Source of the DNA: an uncultured Eubacterium sp.
Lineage (GTDB): Bacteria; Bacillota; Clostridia; Peptostreptococcales; Anaerovoracaceae
Length of the DNA: 7,431 nucleotides
NCBI GenBank assembly: GCA_937894585.1
Contig: CALBGO010000029.1
Span: 1 to 7,431, forward strand
Reading direction: 5' to 3'
The position numbers were made by a program, and so were the translations under genes. Position 1 is the stretch's first letter, and each line of letters opens with the position of its first letter. Below the pieces are notes generated by a model. That model ran no database searches. It was given only the letters and a program-made list of their open reading frames with translations, and was not told the origin of the DNA. Shown here piece by piece: positions 7,010-7,431 of this stretch.

Positions 7010-7255
7010 TAGCAACAAATATTCTGCCATGACGGGAATAAATCATAAAACAGGATGCTTACAGAGAGCAGCTGGCAGGTGAAAAGCTGCAGATCCTTTA
7101 TGATGTCTCACCCCCGAGCAGAGAAAAACGAGAGGGCATATGATTCATATGTCAAAAAGAGTGGTACCGCGGAAGCTATAGAATACATGTATATATAATG
7201 TAGAAAGTTTTCGTCTCTTTTGCGATTTATAAGTCGGCAGAAGAGGCGTTTATTT
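7010..7255 (+). ncRNA. T-box riboswitch leader, probably leucine-specific (CUC)
   Basis: This leader senses uncharged tRNA and lets transcription continue when it binds. Stem I is visible: lower helix 7042-7048 with 7098-7104, AGGAT (7052-7056) with ATCCT (7093-7097), AGAGAG at 7063-7068, and apical helix GCAGCT (7068-7073) with AGCTGC (7085-7090). By the spacing known from B. subtilis glyQS (specifier, A, then four bases and a GAG box), the specifier is CTC at 7107-7109, followed by A7110, CCCC and CGAG. A second stem, GGCATATG with CATATGTC, spans 7135-7153. The antiterminator has arms 7155-7161 with 7215-7221 and 7169-7174 with 7209-7214, which leave exactly the 7-nt bulge UGGUACC (7162-7168). 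The variable base U7165 suits tRNA with discriminator A, as in tRNA-Leu. GUC (Val, 7105-7107) is a weaker alternative. The target gene is right of the window; leuA or leuS are candidates by inference only. Confidence 0.93.
7212..7255 (+). terminator. T-box regulated intrinsic terminator
   Basis: CGTCTCTT (7212-7219) pairs with AAGAGGCG (7241-7248) with one G-U pair, followed by a T-rich tail (7249-7255). Its 5' arm overlaps the 3' arms of the antiterminator (7209-7221), so the two structures exclude each other, as required for T-box attenuation. Confidence 0.88.
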
Positions 7256-7431
7256 ATGCCCTAACCCAGTGAAGATGAGCTGAAAGCGAAATCTGAACTG
7301 CGGTAGGTCAAACGCAAAGCTTTCCTGCGACTGCCGAGGCTTTGCCGAGAGCAGAGCAGTCGAAAGCGACTGTGAAATGCCCTAACCCAGTGAAGATGAG
7401 CTGAAAGCGAAATCTGAACTGCGGTAGGTCA
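7256..7431 (+). repeat. Tandem structured repeat after the T-box terminator, cut by the window edge
   Basis: A 55-bp sequence at 7256-7310 recurs without any change at 7377-7431, a period of 121 bp. The second copy reaches the last base of the window, so the array may continue. Each copy holds CCTAACC (7260-7266) pairing with GGTAGG (7302-7307). Nested inside are CAGT/ACTG, AGAT/ATCT and GCT/AGC with a GAA loop. The internal loops are GA facing GA (7271-7272, 7295-7296) and GA facing GAA (7277-7278, 7288-7290), a tandem sheared-GA pattern. The 66-nt connector (7311-7376) has interleaved complements GCAAAGC/GCTTTGC (7314-7320, 7339-7345) and CGACTGC/GCAGTCG (7328-7334, 7356-7362), plus hairpin CAGTCG-AAAG-CGACTG (7357-7372). 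No coding frame is supported, since the ATG at each copy start is followed by CCC and a stop. Confidence 0.85.

Noticed and set aside
7256..7431. CRISPR array or the start of an insertion sequence
   Set aside because: The 55-bp repeat with a 66-bp connector is too large for a CRISPR unit, only two copies are seen, no cas gene is near, and no terminal inverted repeats or transposase frame are present in the window.

Overview
This window carries a branched-chain amino acid biosynthesis locus, most likely from an anaerobic Clostridia-type member of the Bacillota. The evidence is AT-rich spacers, strong Shine-Dalgarno sites, sigma-A-type promoters with TTGACA and TATAAT boxes, a T-box leader, and an IlvD of the oxygen-sensitive [4Fe-4S] kind. 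The genus cannot be told from the sequence.

Layout. Positions 1-377 hold three terminator-like hairpins and no gene I can support. From 378 to 6831 five genes lie on the minus strand. In transcription order they are ilvB (5170-6831), ilvN (4661-5158), ilvC (3631-4626), ilvD (1868-3541) and ilvA (378-1589). Spacing is 11, 34, 89 and 278 nt. The last gap is filled by two tandem copies of a ~120-bp structured repeat, whose first copy begins inside the 3' end of ilvD. Positions 6832-7009 are a divergent promoter region with a strong promoter on each strand. Positions 7010-7255 on the plus strand form a complete T-box riboswitch with its terminator. The best-fitting specifier is CUC (leucine), and the controlled gene lies beyond the right edge. 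From 7256 to the end there are two perfect 55-bp copies of another ~121-bp structured repeat.

How the genes work together. IlvA makes 2-oxobutyrate from threonine. IlvBN condenses pyruvate with pyruvate or 2-oxobutyrate. IlvC isomerises and reduces the products, and IlvD dehydrates them to the 2-oxo acids of valine, isoleucine and leucine. No aminotransferase and no leu gene is inside the window. The ilv operon itself has only a ~47-nt leader with no T-box, so its control differs from that of the divergent T-box transcript.

The part least explained by known genes is the pair of repeat loci (1632-1877 minus, 7256-7431 plus). Their primary sequences differ, but both are organised as CCTAACC, a 33-39-nt hairpin insert, GGTAGGTC, a 69-71-nt connector, and CCTAACC again. 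Both lie in the sense direction of local transcription. In the left pair, differences between copies keep RNA pairing on the minus strand but change the encoded peptide. This suggests a family of repeated RNA elements, not genes.
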